NCBI GenBank assembly: GCA_002698785.1
Contig: PAAG01000038.1
Coordinates: 124,001-188,000, forward strand
Reading direction: 5' to 3'
DNA: 64,000 nucleotides
DNA from: Verrucomicrobiales bacterium
GTDB lineage: Bacteria; Verrucomicrobiota; Verrucomicrobiia; Verrucomicrobiales; DEV007
In this document: positions 10,113 to 19,652 of the stretch, piece after piece
How the letters are laid out: each line of letters opens with the position of its first letter
Position numbering within the stretch: position 1 is the stretch's first letter
The notes under the pieces: model-generated
Told to the model about the DNA's origin: nothing
What the model saw: the letters and a program-made list of their open reading frames with translations, nothing else
Databases searched by the model: none
Position numbers and translations under genes: made by a program

Positions 10113-11654
10113 ATGCACACTCCCGTTCCCTTCCCGCAGGATGATGAATCAACCAAGGGATTTTTAAAACGATTATGGAAAGTAGTAACTAAGGATCTTA
10201 AGGATGACTTGGGCACTTCAACTTTTGACCTCTGGCTAAGCGACTTCAAGCTCGTCGCACTCGATCAAAATGAGGTAGTCATGAGAGCCCCCGGATCGAT
10301 GTACGCGATTTGGGTAGAAGAAAACTTTAAGGAAACCATACTATCTCACTTTCAGAAGCATATTGCCGACTGTAAGTCGATTCGCTTCGATGTTGCTACC
10401 GCTGAGCAGCAGGCAAAAAAGGAAAGAAAGCGCGCCGCTAAAGCGAAGTCTGAAAAAGAGAAATCTGAGCAGGTGACACACCTCAAGCCGAAGGTTCTCG
10501 TCGAGGTGGCGAGTGATGACAAGATTCGTCGTCGTGGCTTGGAGGCAGGCCTCGTGGAAACTTTCAGCTTTGATAATTTCGTGCCTGGCGAAAACAGCGA
10601 GCTCGGCTGGGCAGCAGCGAAAGCGGTTGCCGCAGAACCGGGGAAGACTTACCAACCGCTTTTCTTTCATTCCCCGTCTGGTTTGGGGAAGACTCATCTT
10701 CTCCATGGAATTGGATGGGAATCTCTCCGGCTGCGCCCGAGATCGAAAGTGATCTTCGTGACGGCGGAACAATTCGCCAACGACTACATCGACGCGATTC
10801 AGAAGAACTCGCTCATGTCGTTTCGCAAGAAATACCGTGAGGCAGACCTCTTGCTAATCGACGATGTTCAGTTCCTGGGAAGGAAAGAAGGGTTGCAGCA
10901 GGAGTTCTTCCATACATTCAACCGTCTGGCAGATTTACGGAAGCAGATCGTTCTGGCCAGTGACTGTCCAGCTACAGAAATCGTGCAACTGGAGGAGCGT
11001 CTCGTCTCACGCTTTCAGTGGGGATTGACTGCTGAGATCCACCGCCCAGGTCTGGAAACTCGCGCAGCGATTCTCCGTAGAAAGAGAGATGATTGGAATA
11101 TGGAGGTTTCTGACGAGATGATCGATTCGATTGTCGAGCGTGTCAGCGGAAACGTCCGGGCTCTGGAAGGTGCCCTGATCCGGGTCGCTATGGTGGCGAC
11201 CATGAATGAGGAAGAATTGCGTCCGGAAGAAGTCCCGAAGGTGATTGCCGATATCTGCAACTGTGAAGATGGCAAGAACATCGGTATGGGCGAGATTAAG
11301 AAGGCTGTCGCTGAGCATTACAATGTCGACGTGGAGATCCTTGATGGTAAGAAACGCACCGCTCGAGTTGCTGAAGCCCGGCAGGTGGCCATGTTTCTGA
11401 TTCGGACTTTGACCGATTTTTCTCTGGTAGAGATTGCAGCGAACTTCGGGAAGGATCATGGAACGGTTATCTATGCCGTCAGGAAAGTGAAGAAGCGCTG
11501 TGAAGATTCTCCGGCAACAAAGAATGCGGTCGAACTGATTAAGCGGAAACTCGCTCGAGGTGGCACCCAGGTAGAGTCAAAAAAGACATTTACAAGGAAC
11601 GCGAGACCTCGAATCTCCTCAAATCCCGAAGGTATTGATCTGGAGGGCGAATGA
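10113..11654 (+). CDS. dnaA: chromosomal replication initiator DnaA
   Basis: DnaA binds the origin and opens it for replisome loading. The 513 residues contain domain I (1-95, TSTFDLWLSDFK), a Lys/Ala/Glu-rich linker (98-125), the AAA+ domain (150-385) with Walker A SPSGLGKT at 187-194 and Walker B LLLIDDVQF, and the DNA-binding domain IV (390-490). Two deviations stand out: the first Walker A residue is Ser instead of Gly, and the domain IV signature reads FGKDHGTV (445-452) where the common form is FGGRDHTTV. The start at 10113 gives a normal domain I. dnaN follows 54 bases later. Confidence 0.95.
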   Translation: MHTPVPFPQDDESTKGFLKRLWKVVTKDLKDDLGTSTFDLWLSDFKLVALDQNEVVMRAPGSMYAIWVEENFKETILSHFQKHIADCKSIRFDVATAEQQAKKERKRAAKAKSEKEKSEQVTHLKPKVLVEVASDDKIRRRGLEAGLVETFSFDNFVPGENSELGWAAAKAVAAEPGKTYQPLFFHSPSGLGKTHLLHGIGWESLRLRPRSKVIFVTAEQFANDYIDAIQKNSLMSFRKKYREADLLLIDDVQFLGRKEGLQQEFFHTFNRLADLRKQIVLASDCPATEIVQLEERLVSRFQWGLTAEIHRPGLETRAAILRRKRDDWNMEVSDEMIDSIVERVSGNVRALEGALIRVAMVATMNEEELRPEEVPKVIADICNCEDGKNIGMGEIKKAVAEHYNVDVEILDGKKRTARVAEARQVAMFLIRTLTDFSLVEIAANFGKDHGTVIYAVRKVKKRCEDSPATKNAVELIKRKLARGGTQVESKKTFTRNARPRISSNPEGIDLEGE

Positions 11655-11708
11655 GAGATTGACGAAGACACTGTGGAGGTTCAAGTTCAGAGCTTCCCTG
11701 TGTAGAAA

Positions 11709-12806
11709 ATGAAGTTTCAGATCGATAAAGACGTATTCCAAGAGGCTCTCAACCAGGTTCAACACGTTGTCAGTAATCGAACAACGCTCCCGATCCTGTC
11801 TAATGTCTTGATAGAAGCCGACGAACTGGGTCTTCAGCTTTCTACTACCGATCTCGACGTAACGATCACCAAGAGGATCCCGGCAAATATTTCAACGCCG
11901 GGATCCACTACTCTTCCTGCGAGAAGGCTTGCGAGCATCGTTCGGGAGCTACCAACCTCTGAGATTGATTTCGAGGTAAACGAAGACAATGCCGCGACAG
12001 TTCGCAGTGGTCCGAGTTTCTTCAAAATTCTTGGGCTTCCCAGCAGTGAATTCCCTACGATTGGGGAGTTTTCGAATGCGAAAGAGTTTACGATCGACCA
12101 GAAGCTTCTCGGCGATGCCTTGAGAAAGACTTCTTACGCTATTTCTACTGACGAGACTCGATATGTTCTCAATGGTGTGAACTGCCTCATTGGAGACGGC
12201 ATGTTGACTCTCGTGGCCACGGATGGTCGTCGTCTCGCTATGGTTGAGCAGGATCTTGAGTTTCCTGCCGGGAATGAGTCTGGTGTGATTATTCCTACCA
12301 AGGCTGTTCATGAGTTGCAGCGCCTTCTTGGGGACTCTGGGGAGTTGAAAGTGTCTCTCACAGACAGCCAGGCAGGATTTGAGCTGAATGACAGCCACCT
12401 GATCACTAAGTTGATCGAGGGGAATTACCCGAATTTCCGTCAGGTGATTCCCGGGGATGCGAATCACCGGGTGACCGTGGAGCGGGAGATCCTGCTTCAG
12501 GCGGTAAAGCGAGTCAGCCTTCTTGTGAACGAAAAGACGAATTCAATCCGTTTTACGTTTGATGACAATCGTCTCTCCATTTCGGCCAACTCACCTGAGG
12601 TCGGTGAAGCGGAGGAATCCATCGATGTGCGCTACGATGGGCCGAAGCTAGTCGTAGCTTTCAATCCTGAATTTGTGATGGCACCCCTCCGTAACCTCAG
12701 TCAGGACGAAGTTTTTATCGATTTGATCGATGAAAGCAGCCCTGGGGTCGTAAAGATCGACGAGCCTTTCCTCTACGTCATCATGCCGATGCGAGTGACG
12801 AACTGA
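11709..12806 (+). CDS. dnaN: DNA polymerase III beta sliding clamp
   Basis: The beta clamp encircles DNA and tethers polymerase III. The 365-residue protein has the three repeated clamp domains; FQEALNQVQHVVSNRTTLPIL near the start is recognisable by its ends, and the C-terminus YVIMPMRVTN is the conserved partner-binding edge. LVATDGRRLAM marks the second domain. It begins at an ATG after gtagaaa and lies in the classical dnaA-dnaN order. recF is not next; the following gene is convergent hisH, only 7 bases away. Confidence 0.96.
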   Translation: MKFQIDKDVFQEALNQVQHVVSNRTTLPILSNVLIEADELGLQLSTTDLDVTITKRIPANISTPGSTTLPARRLASIVRELPTSEIDFEVNEDNAATVRSGPSFFKILGLPSSEFPTIGEFSNAKEFTIDQKLLGDALRKTSYAISTDETRYVLNGVNCLIGDGMLTLVATDGRRLAMVEQDLEFPAGNESGVIIPTKAVHELQRLLGDSGELKVSLTDSQAGFELNDSHLITKLIEGNYPNFRQVIPGDANHRVTVEREILLQAVKRVSLLVNEKTNSIRFTFDDNRLSISANSPEVGEAEESIDVRYDGPKLVVAFNPEFVMAPLRNLSQDEVFIDLIDESSPGVVKIDEPFLYVIMPMRVTN

Positions 12807-12813
12807 TTTCGGA

Positions 12814-13434
12814 TCAGCTCTGTTCGAGGAAGTTTTGAATCAGGCGCAGGCCTGCTTGCTGACTGCGTTCCGGGTGGAATTGCCCGGCAAACGCATTTCC
12901 TTTCGCAATACTGGATGCGAATTCGATACCGTATGAGGTGGTCGAACTGATGATTTTTTCATCGGCTGGTTTTGGGAAATAGGAATGTACGAAATACAGG
13001 TGAAGGGGAGTGGGGAGCTCGCTCCAAACGGGGTGACCGTGATCACAGGGGATCACTTCGTTCCATCCCATGTGCGGCACTTTCAGTCCCATATCATCGG
13101 GGAACCGGACGACTTCGCCCTCAAATACACCGAGGCCCTTCACGCCTGGGGACTCCACGGATTGCTCGAACAGCACCTGGTATCCAAGGCAGATTCCGAA
13201 AAACGGACGGTCGGAGCGAACCCAGTCGGCAATCGGTTCACGAAGTTTCTTTTGGTCGAGCACTTCAACGCAGTCGCCAAAGGAACCAACACCAGGAAAA
13301 ATCAGGCGATCGATTGTTTCGAGGTCTTCAGGCTTGGAAACAAGAGAGCCATCATGCTTCAAGTATTTGAGCACGTTCAGAACGTTCTGGAGGTTGCCGC
13401 CTCCGTAATCGATCACTCCGACTTTTCCTGTCAT
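12814..13434 (-). CDS. hisH: imidazole glycerol phosphate synthase, glutaminase subunit HisH
   Basis: HisH releases ammonia from glutamine for HisF in histidine synthesis. The 206-residue class I amidotransferase has the oxyanion motif GVIDYGGGNLQNV, the nucleophile cysteine in GICLGYQ, and the histidine-glutamate pair in GQFHPERSQ. It lies 28 bases after hisB on the same strand and ends 7 bases from the convergent dnaN. hisA and hisF, usual partners, are not adjacent, so the pathway is split across the chromosome. Confidence 0.95.
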   Translation of the reverse strand: MTGKVGVIDYGGGNLQNVLNVLKYLKHDGSLVSKPEDLETIDRLIFPGVGSFGDCVEVLDQKKLREPIADWVRSDRPFFGICLGYQVLFEQSVESPGVKGLGVFEGEVVRFPDDMGLKVPHMGWNEVIPCDHGHPVWSELPTPLHLYFVHSYFPKPADEKIISSTTSYGIEFASSIAKGNAFAGQFHPERSQQAGLRLIQNFLEQS

Positions 13435-13462
13435 GCTGACCTGTAATCCAGTCAGGAAGAAT

Positions 13463-14065
13463 TTAAAGCACGTCTTTGGTGCTTGGAATAATGTCGGCTA
13501 TCCGCTCATCCACAACGGTTGCGATATCCAAGCTCCGCGAGAGGCCTTTGAAAATAGCCTCGGCCATGTGGTGGGGATCTCTTCCGTAAAGAATTTCCAC
13601 ATGGAGATTGAGCAAAGCATTGAACGCAAATGCACGGAGAAACTCTTCAACGAGGGTGAAGTTGAATTTGTCTCCGATGTGAGGGACCGATTCCGGTCCA
13701 CCGTAGTGCGAAAAGGGACGGCCACTCACATCGAGGGCTACGCGGACGAGCGTCTCGTCCATCGGGTAGTGTCCGGACCCGTAGCGGTAGATCCCTTTTT
13801 TTTCTCCCAGTGCTTCGACAAAGGCTTTCCCGAGAACGATCCCCGTATCTTCTACGGTGTGATGGTAATCGATTTCAATGTCTCCTTTCACGGTGACGGC
13901 AAGGTCGAATCGGCCATGCTTCGCGAACAAGGTCAGCATATGATCGAAGAACGGAACTCCGGTATCGATCGATGATTTACCCATCCCGTCGACTGACAAT
14001 TCGAGTTCGATATCGGTTTCTGCGGTTTTTCGGGTGATTTTGCTGATTCGCTGAGAGCTCGGCAT
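13463..14065 (-). CDS. hisB: imidazoleglycerol-phosphate dehydratase
   Basis: HisB dehydrates imidazole glycerol phosphate in the sixth step of histidine synthesis. The 200-residue protein has both duplicated manganese-binding motifs: FFDHML with DYHHTVED in the first half and DPHHMAEAIFK in the second. Length matches the single-function bacterial enzyme (no fused phosphatase). It is first in a two-gene hisB-hisH unit, and its promoter should lie in the 106-bp AT-rich gap shared with the divergent gene at 14172. Confidence 0.96.
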   Translation of the reverse strand: MPSSQRISKITRKTAETDIELELSVDGMGKSSIDTGVPFFDHMLTLFAKHGRFDLAVTVKGDIEIDYHHTVEDTGIVLGKAFVEALGEKKGIYRYGSGHYPMDETLVRVALDVSGRPFSHYGGPESVPHIGDKFNFTLVEEFLRAFAFNALLNLHVEILYGRDPHHMAEAIFKGLSRSLDIATVVDERIADIIPSTKDVL

Positions 14066-14171
14066 GATGCTTTCTAATTGGATCGTGACTAAGCGGTGGT
14101 AAATATCTACCTTCGCGAACGACTGCTCAACCGGTTATTCCAATTATTATAACGAACCATTTTGCGGGAAA

Positions 14172-16943
14172 ATGTCGAATCCATCCATCGCCGAGTTTGC
14201 CCAATATCGCTTTGTGCGGGATGAGAAGGGAAATGTGGTTCCTTTGCCCGCTCAGGGAATGGATGAGAAAATCCTCCTGGTTCTCGACTGTGAGCATTGG
14301 GCATTGGCCCGGCTTCATATTTTTGAGGAGGCAGCGGTAAGGAAGGATAAACTCGATGCGTTTCAGGAAGAGCTACAGGTGATCGCTGAATTGAGGCACC
14401 CGAATGTATCGAGGCTGATTTCGTGGGGGCGCGATGGGGAAGAGTTGTTTTACGCGGATGAAATGCTGGATGGTGAACCGCTTCCGGATTACCTGGGGAG
14501 AGCGGGTGGTATTCCCTTTTCCTGTGCGGCTGACTGGATTCTGCAGATCTATGATCTTTTTTCGGGTTTCGAGGAAGTGCCTCCTTCGTTTCAGCGATTC
14601 TCCACGCAGAATTTTCAGGTGATTCTGGATCGTTATGGAAATATTCGACCCGTGTTTTCCGAGTTTTATGGATGGACAAAACCAGGGGCTCAGGTGCAGG
14701 AGCACGAGTTTCAGTGGTATCTTGCACAGATTTTCTGCTCTCTGATAGCTGGAGTTCCCATCCGCACGTTTCATTCCAGCTTCCTGCCCAGGAATTTCGA
14801 CGAGCTGGATAATGATACGAAGAGTGCAGTGGTCGATGCATTGAACGAGAAAGCAGGAAGCAGTGGAGATTCTCTCAAAGCGGCTTTGGAGGCGCTCGCT
14901 TCGTCTGCTGAGAGAGAGCGGTCGCAGATTCCGCTTCCCATGCTACCTGTCAGGGAATGGCTTCGTTTTTCTCTAGCGGAATCCTATGAGGGAGGCGCTC
15001 CTGACTATGTCCTCTCGGAGGGGATCGATTTGGATGGACCTCTGTATGGAATACCGACACGACTTCGGGGGAGCAGTGCGACAGTGCAGGTGTTACCCGG
15101 CCCTTCGTCGATTCCTCGGGAAGGATGGTTGGCTCAACATCACAATGCGACGCGGCGACCGGGGCGTGGGCTGATGCATCAACTCCATGTGAATTACATT
15201 GAAGACCGTGATCCGGTTACCTTGATTGGTGAAGAGAGTGTGGAGGGTGTGGATCTGAGGTCGTTACTCAGGGAAACGGGAGGTCTGGATCTTGATACTG
15301 CGATGAGTTTTTCAGGACGGATTGAGCATGCCATCACTCAGTTGGAGAAGCATGTGGGTGCCTGTGCCGTTTGGTGGCTGCCAGCGAATAGTGTTTTTCT
15401 GATTACGGGGACACGCTCGGCAATCTCCTCAGCTCAAATGATTGGCCGAAAAGGAGAATCCTGCTGGGCGGAATTTCCTTTAAAAGTGCGCCTGCACCAG
15501 ACGGCTGAAACCATGAGAGATCTGGTTCGCTTACCTTCTGCCGTCCGCGAACTCATGAGGCTTCCCGGCAAAGGGAAAGAACCGGTAAGAAGAAGTGCTG
15601 TAGCTGTTCCTCTGGTATGGAAATTGTTAACTGGTGAGCCTTTTCCTTGGTCTCAATCCGTCATTGAACATGAGAAAATCCCAGCGTCGTTTGTCCAACT
15701 TTTCGAGCAGTATCGCGTCGCCTTGAAAGAAGACCCTGAGTCGATCGAGGCGGACTTTTTCAGTGCTCTCTCCCGTTTGCACCAAAATCCTCCCGAAGAG
15801 ATCTCGGAGCCAGAGACCGAAGCAGAGGAAGAAATGGAGGACAACTTCGAGGAGGTGCTGGGTGAAGCGCTTTATTCGGGAGAAATCAACCAGGAAGGGA
15901 TTTCTCCGCTCCCTGCAGATTCTCCAGAAGAATACGACCTGTTTCCAGAGGAGCAGGAACCTGAAATTAAGATCACAAAAGAAATCCTGGATGAGAAAGC
16001 GATCTCCGAGCCAGATGGTGGCGAAATCCGTTCTGTGAAATCGAAAGATACCGGGAAAAGGATGTCTTCTGTATGGTTGTGGCTGGTGATTGGGGCGATA
16101 GTAGTGGCTACCGTTACCGGCTACTTTCTCTCCGGGTGGAATCAGGAACAGGGAGTGTATGAGCCGCCAGAACAACTCAGCTTTCCCGAAACGGATTACC
16201 AGAAACATGCTCCGGAATACCTGGACTCTGCGATGGATAATCTGAAGGAGTATTTTGTATCTCGGGCAGGAACAGAAGCGGTGAAATGGCTTCCACTCTT
16301 AAAGCAGTTGGATAATCCGGCGAATCTCAGCCGATTGCGAGATGCGTTGCGGGAAAATTCTGAACAGGGAGATGAAGAGGCGGCGCAGTTGCTTGGTCTT
16401 CTCTATTTGAAAGAAAGAAAGGTTGAAGATGCTGCGAACGCGTTTTTTCAAGCCGCAGAGTCGGGAAACACGGATTCTCGATTTCTATTAGCCGAGTTGA
16501 AAATCGATAGCGATTTCACTCCGGAAGTAAGGGGGCATCTTGCTTCTGCTGCGGAAGCAGGGAATGCGCATGCGGAAGAACTGTATGCTGTGGTTTTGGC
16601 AGGAGAAGGAGAGAGAGACGATGCGTTTCGCTTCATGCAGAGCTCAGCGACCTCAGGCAATGTTGATGCGCAATATCAACTTGGGCTTTTCTATGCCAAT
16701 CGCATTGGAACCGAAGAAGATGCGAAACTGGCGGCTTCTTCTTTTCTTGCCGCTGCGGAGCAGGGACATCGAGAGGCGATGGTTGCTATCGGTAAGTGCT
16801 ATGAACAAGGCTATGGTCTCGACGCTTCTTCCACCGAGGCAAAACGCTGGATGAAGAAAGCTGCTGGGCTCGGTAGCGAAGAAGCCATCGAGTGGTGTAG
16901 CGTTCGAGAGGACGCTACGTCAGAAAATTCCGAACAGGAATAA
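14172..16943 (+). CDS. tandem pseudokinase membrane protein with Sel1-like repeats
   Basis: A 923-residue protein whose N-terminal ~250 residues resemble a Ser/Thr kinase fold (N-lobe with QVIAELRHPNVSRLISWG, residues 70-86) but lack catalytic residues: the HRDxKxxN loop is replaced by FQRFSTQNFQV (140-150). A second kinase-like unit covers about 285-500 (VTLIGEESVEGVDLRSLL, then WWLPANSVFL at 401-410 where HRDLKPxNxxL is expected). An acidic linker (540-600), one membrane helix (~633-654) and four or five Sel1/TPR-like repeats (~745-915, for example NVDAQYQLGLFYANR) follow. Neither kinase unit should phosphorylate. Function is unknown; a membrane scaffold or sensor is inferred. It is monocistronic and divergent from hisB. 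Confidence 0.75.
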   Translation: MSNPSIAEFAQYRFVRDEKGNVVPLPAQGMDEKILLVLDCEHWALARLHIFEEAAVRKDKLDAFQEELQVIAELRHPNVSRLISWGRDGEELFYADEMLDGEPLPDYLGRAGGIPFSCAADWILQIYDLFSGFEEVPPSFQRFSTQNFQVILDRYGNIRPVFSEFYGWTKPGAQVQEHEFQWYLAQIFCSLIAGVPIRTFHSSFLPRNFDELDNDTKSAVVDALNEKAGSSGDSLKAALEALASSAERERSQIPLPMLPVREWLRFSLAESYEGGAPDYVLSEGIDLDGPLYGIPTRLRGSSATVQVLPGPSSIPREGWLAQHHNATRRPGRGLMHQLHVNYIEDRDPVTLIGEESVEGVDLRSLLRETGGLDLDTAMSFSGRIEHAITQLEKHVGACAVWWLPANSVFLITGTRSAISSAQMIGRKGESCWAEFPLKVRLHQTAETMRDLVRLPSAVRELMRLPGKGKEPVRRSAVAVPLVWKLLTGEPFPWSQSVIEHEKIPASFVQLFEQYRVALKEDPESIEADFFSALSRLHQNPPEEISEPETEAEEEMEDNFEEVLGEALYSGEINQEGISPLPADSPEEYDLFPEEQEPEIKITKEILDEKAISEPDGGEIRSVKSKDTGKRMSSVWLWLVIGAIVVATVTGYFLSGWNQEQGVYEPPEQLSFPETDYQKHAPEYLDSAMDNLKEYFVSRAGTEAVKWLPLLKQLDNPANLSRLRDALRENSEQGDEEAAQLLGLLYLKERKVEDAANAFFQAAESGNTDSRFLLAELKIDSDFTPEVRGHLASAAEAGNAHAEELYAVVLAGEGERDDAFRFMQSSATSGNVDAQYQLGLFYANRIGTEEDAKLAASSFLAAAEQGHREAMVAIGKCYEQGYGLDASSTEAKRWMKKAAGLGSEEAIEWCSVREDATSENSEQE

Positions 16944-16948
16944 ACGAC

Positions 16949-18511
16949 TTACACCCACCGTCCGTCGATCAAGCGCTGAGTTGGTCCGTCATAGTCATCC
17001 TGAAGAACTGAAGGGAGCCTGTCTGCCCTGACGTTGTCATACGACTGAAGCATGGCAAATCGGAGCAGCGATGCGGGAATGCCTACGGCCGTAAATCCAG
17101 GGTGACCTGTCGCCGGGTAAGGACCGCCGTGATTCATGGCCGGTGAAACGGCTACGCCGGTGGGCATCTTGTCGTTCAACAAACGTCCGACTTTCTGTCG
17201 GAGAACGGGAGCGATTCGATCATAAGAGGCATCGTCTTCCCCTGTCTCTGATGAATAAATGCAACCTGTCAGGTTTCCCTCAAGACTTTCGATGACTTCG
17301 ACTGCTTCGTCGATTGATGCGGCAGTGACGACGAGAGAAGAGTTTCCGAATGCTTCCGTCTGGAACGTTTCAGGGTTACGGAGGAATGACGCGCCGTCAG
17401 TTCTCAGCAAGGTATTCGCGACGCAATACCCATTGCCCGATCCTTCGCTCGTTCCGCAGCAAACTTCGGCACCGGCACTCGTGAGAGTCTTGTGGCTCTG
17501 GTGGAGGGTTTTCTCTACGGAACCTGAGAGAAGTGTGCCCGTTGCGGCCGATTCGAATTTCTCCTTCACGGTCGAAATGAACTTTTCTGCATCTTCCCCC
17601 TCGATGAGGAGGACCATTCCGGGATTTGTGCAGAACTGTCCGGTGCCCATCAGGCAGCTCCCTGTAAATTCCTCGGCCAGGGCTTCTGCTTTTTCTTCCA
17701 GAATGCTGGGAAGGAATATCACAGGATTCACACTCGAGAGTTCGAGATAAATTGGTTTTCCTGCCAGGTCGGCTGCCTTTTTCAGGGCAAGTCCTGCGTT
17801 CCGGCTGCCGGTGTATCCTGTCGCACCGACTCGGTCATCTGTAATGAGTTGTTCGCCCGTTGAGTGACTAGTCCGGTAGATCAATTGCACCATACCGGCT
17901 GGAAGTCCCGTTTCCTGAAGTGCTTCGTGTGCGGCTTCACCAAAGACTTTTGTGGTTCCGGGATGAGACGAGTTTGCCTTTGCAATCACTGGGTTTCCGG
18001 CAGCGATGGCGGCAGCGAAGTCTCCCCCTGCAATGCTATTGAAAGCAAAGGGGAAGTTGTTAGGGCCGAACACGCAGACGGGGCCGATAGACCCATAGCA
18101 GGATCGGATATTGTTCGCTGAATCAATGACAGGGTGTGTCCAGTTTGCGGTGCGGGCAGCCGCAGCGGCCTGGCGAAGCTGGCCGGTCGTTCGCGGCAAT
18201 TCAACATCTGCCAATCGAGGTGACTTTGGCAGGGCGGTTTCCTGATGTGCGATTTCGACCAACTCTTCTGCGCGCTCTTCGATCTTCTCTGCGTAGCATT
18301 CTAGAAAGCGGGCGATCTGTTCTTCCGGAATGGAACGAAGTGCGACGAAGGCTTCTGCGGCGGAAGCCAGGGCCAACTCACAGTCTCTCCATGAGCTAAC
18401 GGGAAACTCTGTCGGAATAGCTTCTTTTGTGGCGGGGTTTTCGGCCTGGAAGGTGCCGGTGGAATCGGCTTCTCTCCAAGTTCCGGCAATCAAAACGGGT
18501 TCAGTGCTCAT
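16949..18511 (-). CDS. aldehyde dehydrogenase, ketoglutarate-semialdehyde type
   Basis: A 520-residue NAD(P)-dependent aldehyde dehydrogenase. The catalytic cysteine is in GTGQFCTNPG, the glutamate region is YLELSSVNPVIF, and FGPNNFPFAFN is the conserved substrate-channel segment. GQFCTxPG together with the length points to the branch with alpha-ketoglutaric semialdehyde dehydrogenase and NADP-dependent long-chain aldehyde dehydrogenases, so a role in sugar-acid or hydroxyproline breakdown is likely but not certain. It sits 40 bases after the M24 peptidase gene on the same strand and converges on the pseudokinase gene with a 5-base gap. Confidence 0.85.
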   Translation of the reverse strand: MSTEPVLIAGTWREADSTGTFQAENPATKEAIPTEFPVSSWRDCELALASAAEAFVALRSIPEEQIARFLECYAEKIEERAEELVEIAHQETALPKSPRLADVELPRTTGQLRQAAAAARTANWTHPVIDSANNIRSCYGSIGPVCVFGPNNFPFAFNSIAGGDFAAAIAAGNPVIAKANSSHPGTTKVFGEAAHEALQETGLPAGMVQLIYRTSHSTGEQLITDDRVGATGYTGSRNAGLALKKAADLAGKPIYLELSSVNPVIFLPSILEEKAEALAEEFTGSCLMGTGQFCTNPGMVLLIEGEDAEKFISTVKEKFESAATGTLLSGSVEKTLHQSHKTLTSAGAEVCCGTSEGSGNGYCVANTLLRTDGASFLRNPETFQTEAFGNSSLVVTAASIDEAVEVIESLEGNLTGCIYSSETGEDDASYDRIAPVLRQKVGRLLNDKMPTGVAVSPAMNHGGPYPATGHPGFTAVGIPASLLRFAMLQSYDNVRADRLPSVLQDDYDGPTQRLIDGRWV

Positions 18512-18551
18512 AGGGTGTTTTAGTAACTGCTTCTGGGAAGCATTTGAAAGG

Positions 18552-19652
18552 TTATACGAGGTCGAGGGGGAAGTGGGACAATTGACGGTTTCCGTCTTCG
18601 GTCACCAGGTAGTTGTTTTCGAGGCGGATGCCTCCGTGCAGGGCTCCGCCATAAAGCCCAGGTTCGAAGGCGACAACGTCACCAACTTCAAAGGTGTCGT
18701 CCCATCCTGAATTGATGCGGGGAACTTCGTGGGCATCGAGCCCGATTCCGTGTCCGGCGTGGTGAAAGAAAGAAAATCCATTCCATCCGTCGAGAGCTTC
18801 GGTGACTGCTTCGAACATTTCTTTGCAGGATTGCCCAGGGCGGATCATGCCTTTTCCCATCTCCATTACCTCAACGACTTTCTCCCAAGCAGCGTATTGC
18901 TCATCAGTGGGATTTTTTGCAACGGAAAAGGTTCGGCACAGATCACTCCGGTATCCACGAATACCAACTCCAACATCGAGTACGTAAAGCTCACTTTCCT
19001 CGATTTTGCGCTTTCTGGCAAAGCCCCCGGGAACTCCGCAGGCATAATCTTGGCCCCATCCTGAAAGAACCTCACCGGCAGAATAGGTGGCTTCCTCCAG
19101 CATGCTGGCCATAACCTCGACCTCGAGAATGCCTGGTTCGATGAGACGCTTCGCTTCTGTGTAAGCTCGGTCGGCGGAACGAATGGTATATTCCAGGGCG
19201 GCGACTTCGTCGTCATCTTTGTGACGGCGTAGGTATTGGTAGTCTTCGGAAATATCGCGGCAGACTGGACCTTCGATGAGTGCAGCTGGCGTCTGCTGTT
19301 CCGTGCCAACTATTTTGAGGCCTGCTAGAAGTGGATTCAGGACTTCCGTCACACATCCGCAGAGATTGGGCTTCAGGGTAAAAAGGTGATTCGGCACGTA
19401 GGGCACCACTTTATCCGCTGCAGGTGCGACGGGGTCTTCGAAATGAGTGACAATCGTTGCTCCGCCGTCAGTTTCCAAAAGCAGTGCTGTTGGAGTGAGT
19501 GGCTGCTCGTGCCAGTAGCCGGTCAGCGAGTAAATATAGTGGCGATCAAAGAAGACAGCCCCGTCCAGATCGTTTTCCGATAGGTAACGGCGAAGTGTCT
19601 CCTGACGAGAGCGACAAAATTTGCTTTCCAGTGAAGGTGCTGTGCCCGGCAT
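18552..19652 (-). CDS. M24 family aminopeptidase (Xaa-Pro type)
   Basis: A metallopeptidase of the pita-bread fold that usually removes an N-terminal residue before proline. The metal ligands are visible: two Asp in VLDVGVGIRGYRSDLCRTF, the His in HHAGHGIGLDAHEVP, and Glu in FEPGLYGG and RLENNYLV. With the ATG at 19652 it has 366 residues. The frame stays open upstream and a TTG at 19691 would add 13 residues (NAFHPGVYGG...), so the exact start is uncertain. Substrate could also be creatine-like, since creatinases share this fold. Probably co-transcribed with the aldehyde dehydrogenase. Confidence 0.85.
   Translation of the reverse strand: MPGTAPSLESKFCRSRQETLRRYLSENDLDGAVFFDRHYIYSLTGYWHEQPLTPTALLLETDGGATIVTHFEDPVAPAADKVVPYVPNHLFTLKPNLCGCVTEVLNPLLAGLKIVGTEQQTPAALIEGPVCRDISEDYQYLRRHKDDDEVAALEYTIRSADRAYTEAKRLIEPGILEVEVMASMLEEATYSAGEVLSGWGQDYACGVPGGFARKRKIEESELYVLDVGVGIRGYRSDLCRTFSVAKNPTDEQYAAWEKVVEVMEMGKGMIRPGQSCKEMFEAVTEALDGWNGFSFFHHAGHGIGLDAHEVPRINSGWDDTFEVGDVVAFEPGLYGGALHGGIRLENNYLVTEDGNRQLSHFPLDLV

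Noticed and set aside
9922-10152. Minus-strand frame overlapping the start of dnaA
   Set aside because: It overlaps the dnaA coding region, has an atypical Arg/Phe-rich composition and no ribosome binding site.
12803-12817. Hairpin CTGAT-ttcgg-ATCAG at the dnaN stop as terminator
   Set aside because: Only five base pairs and no T-run; too weak to call.
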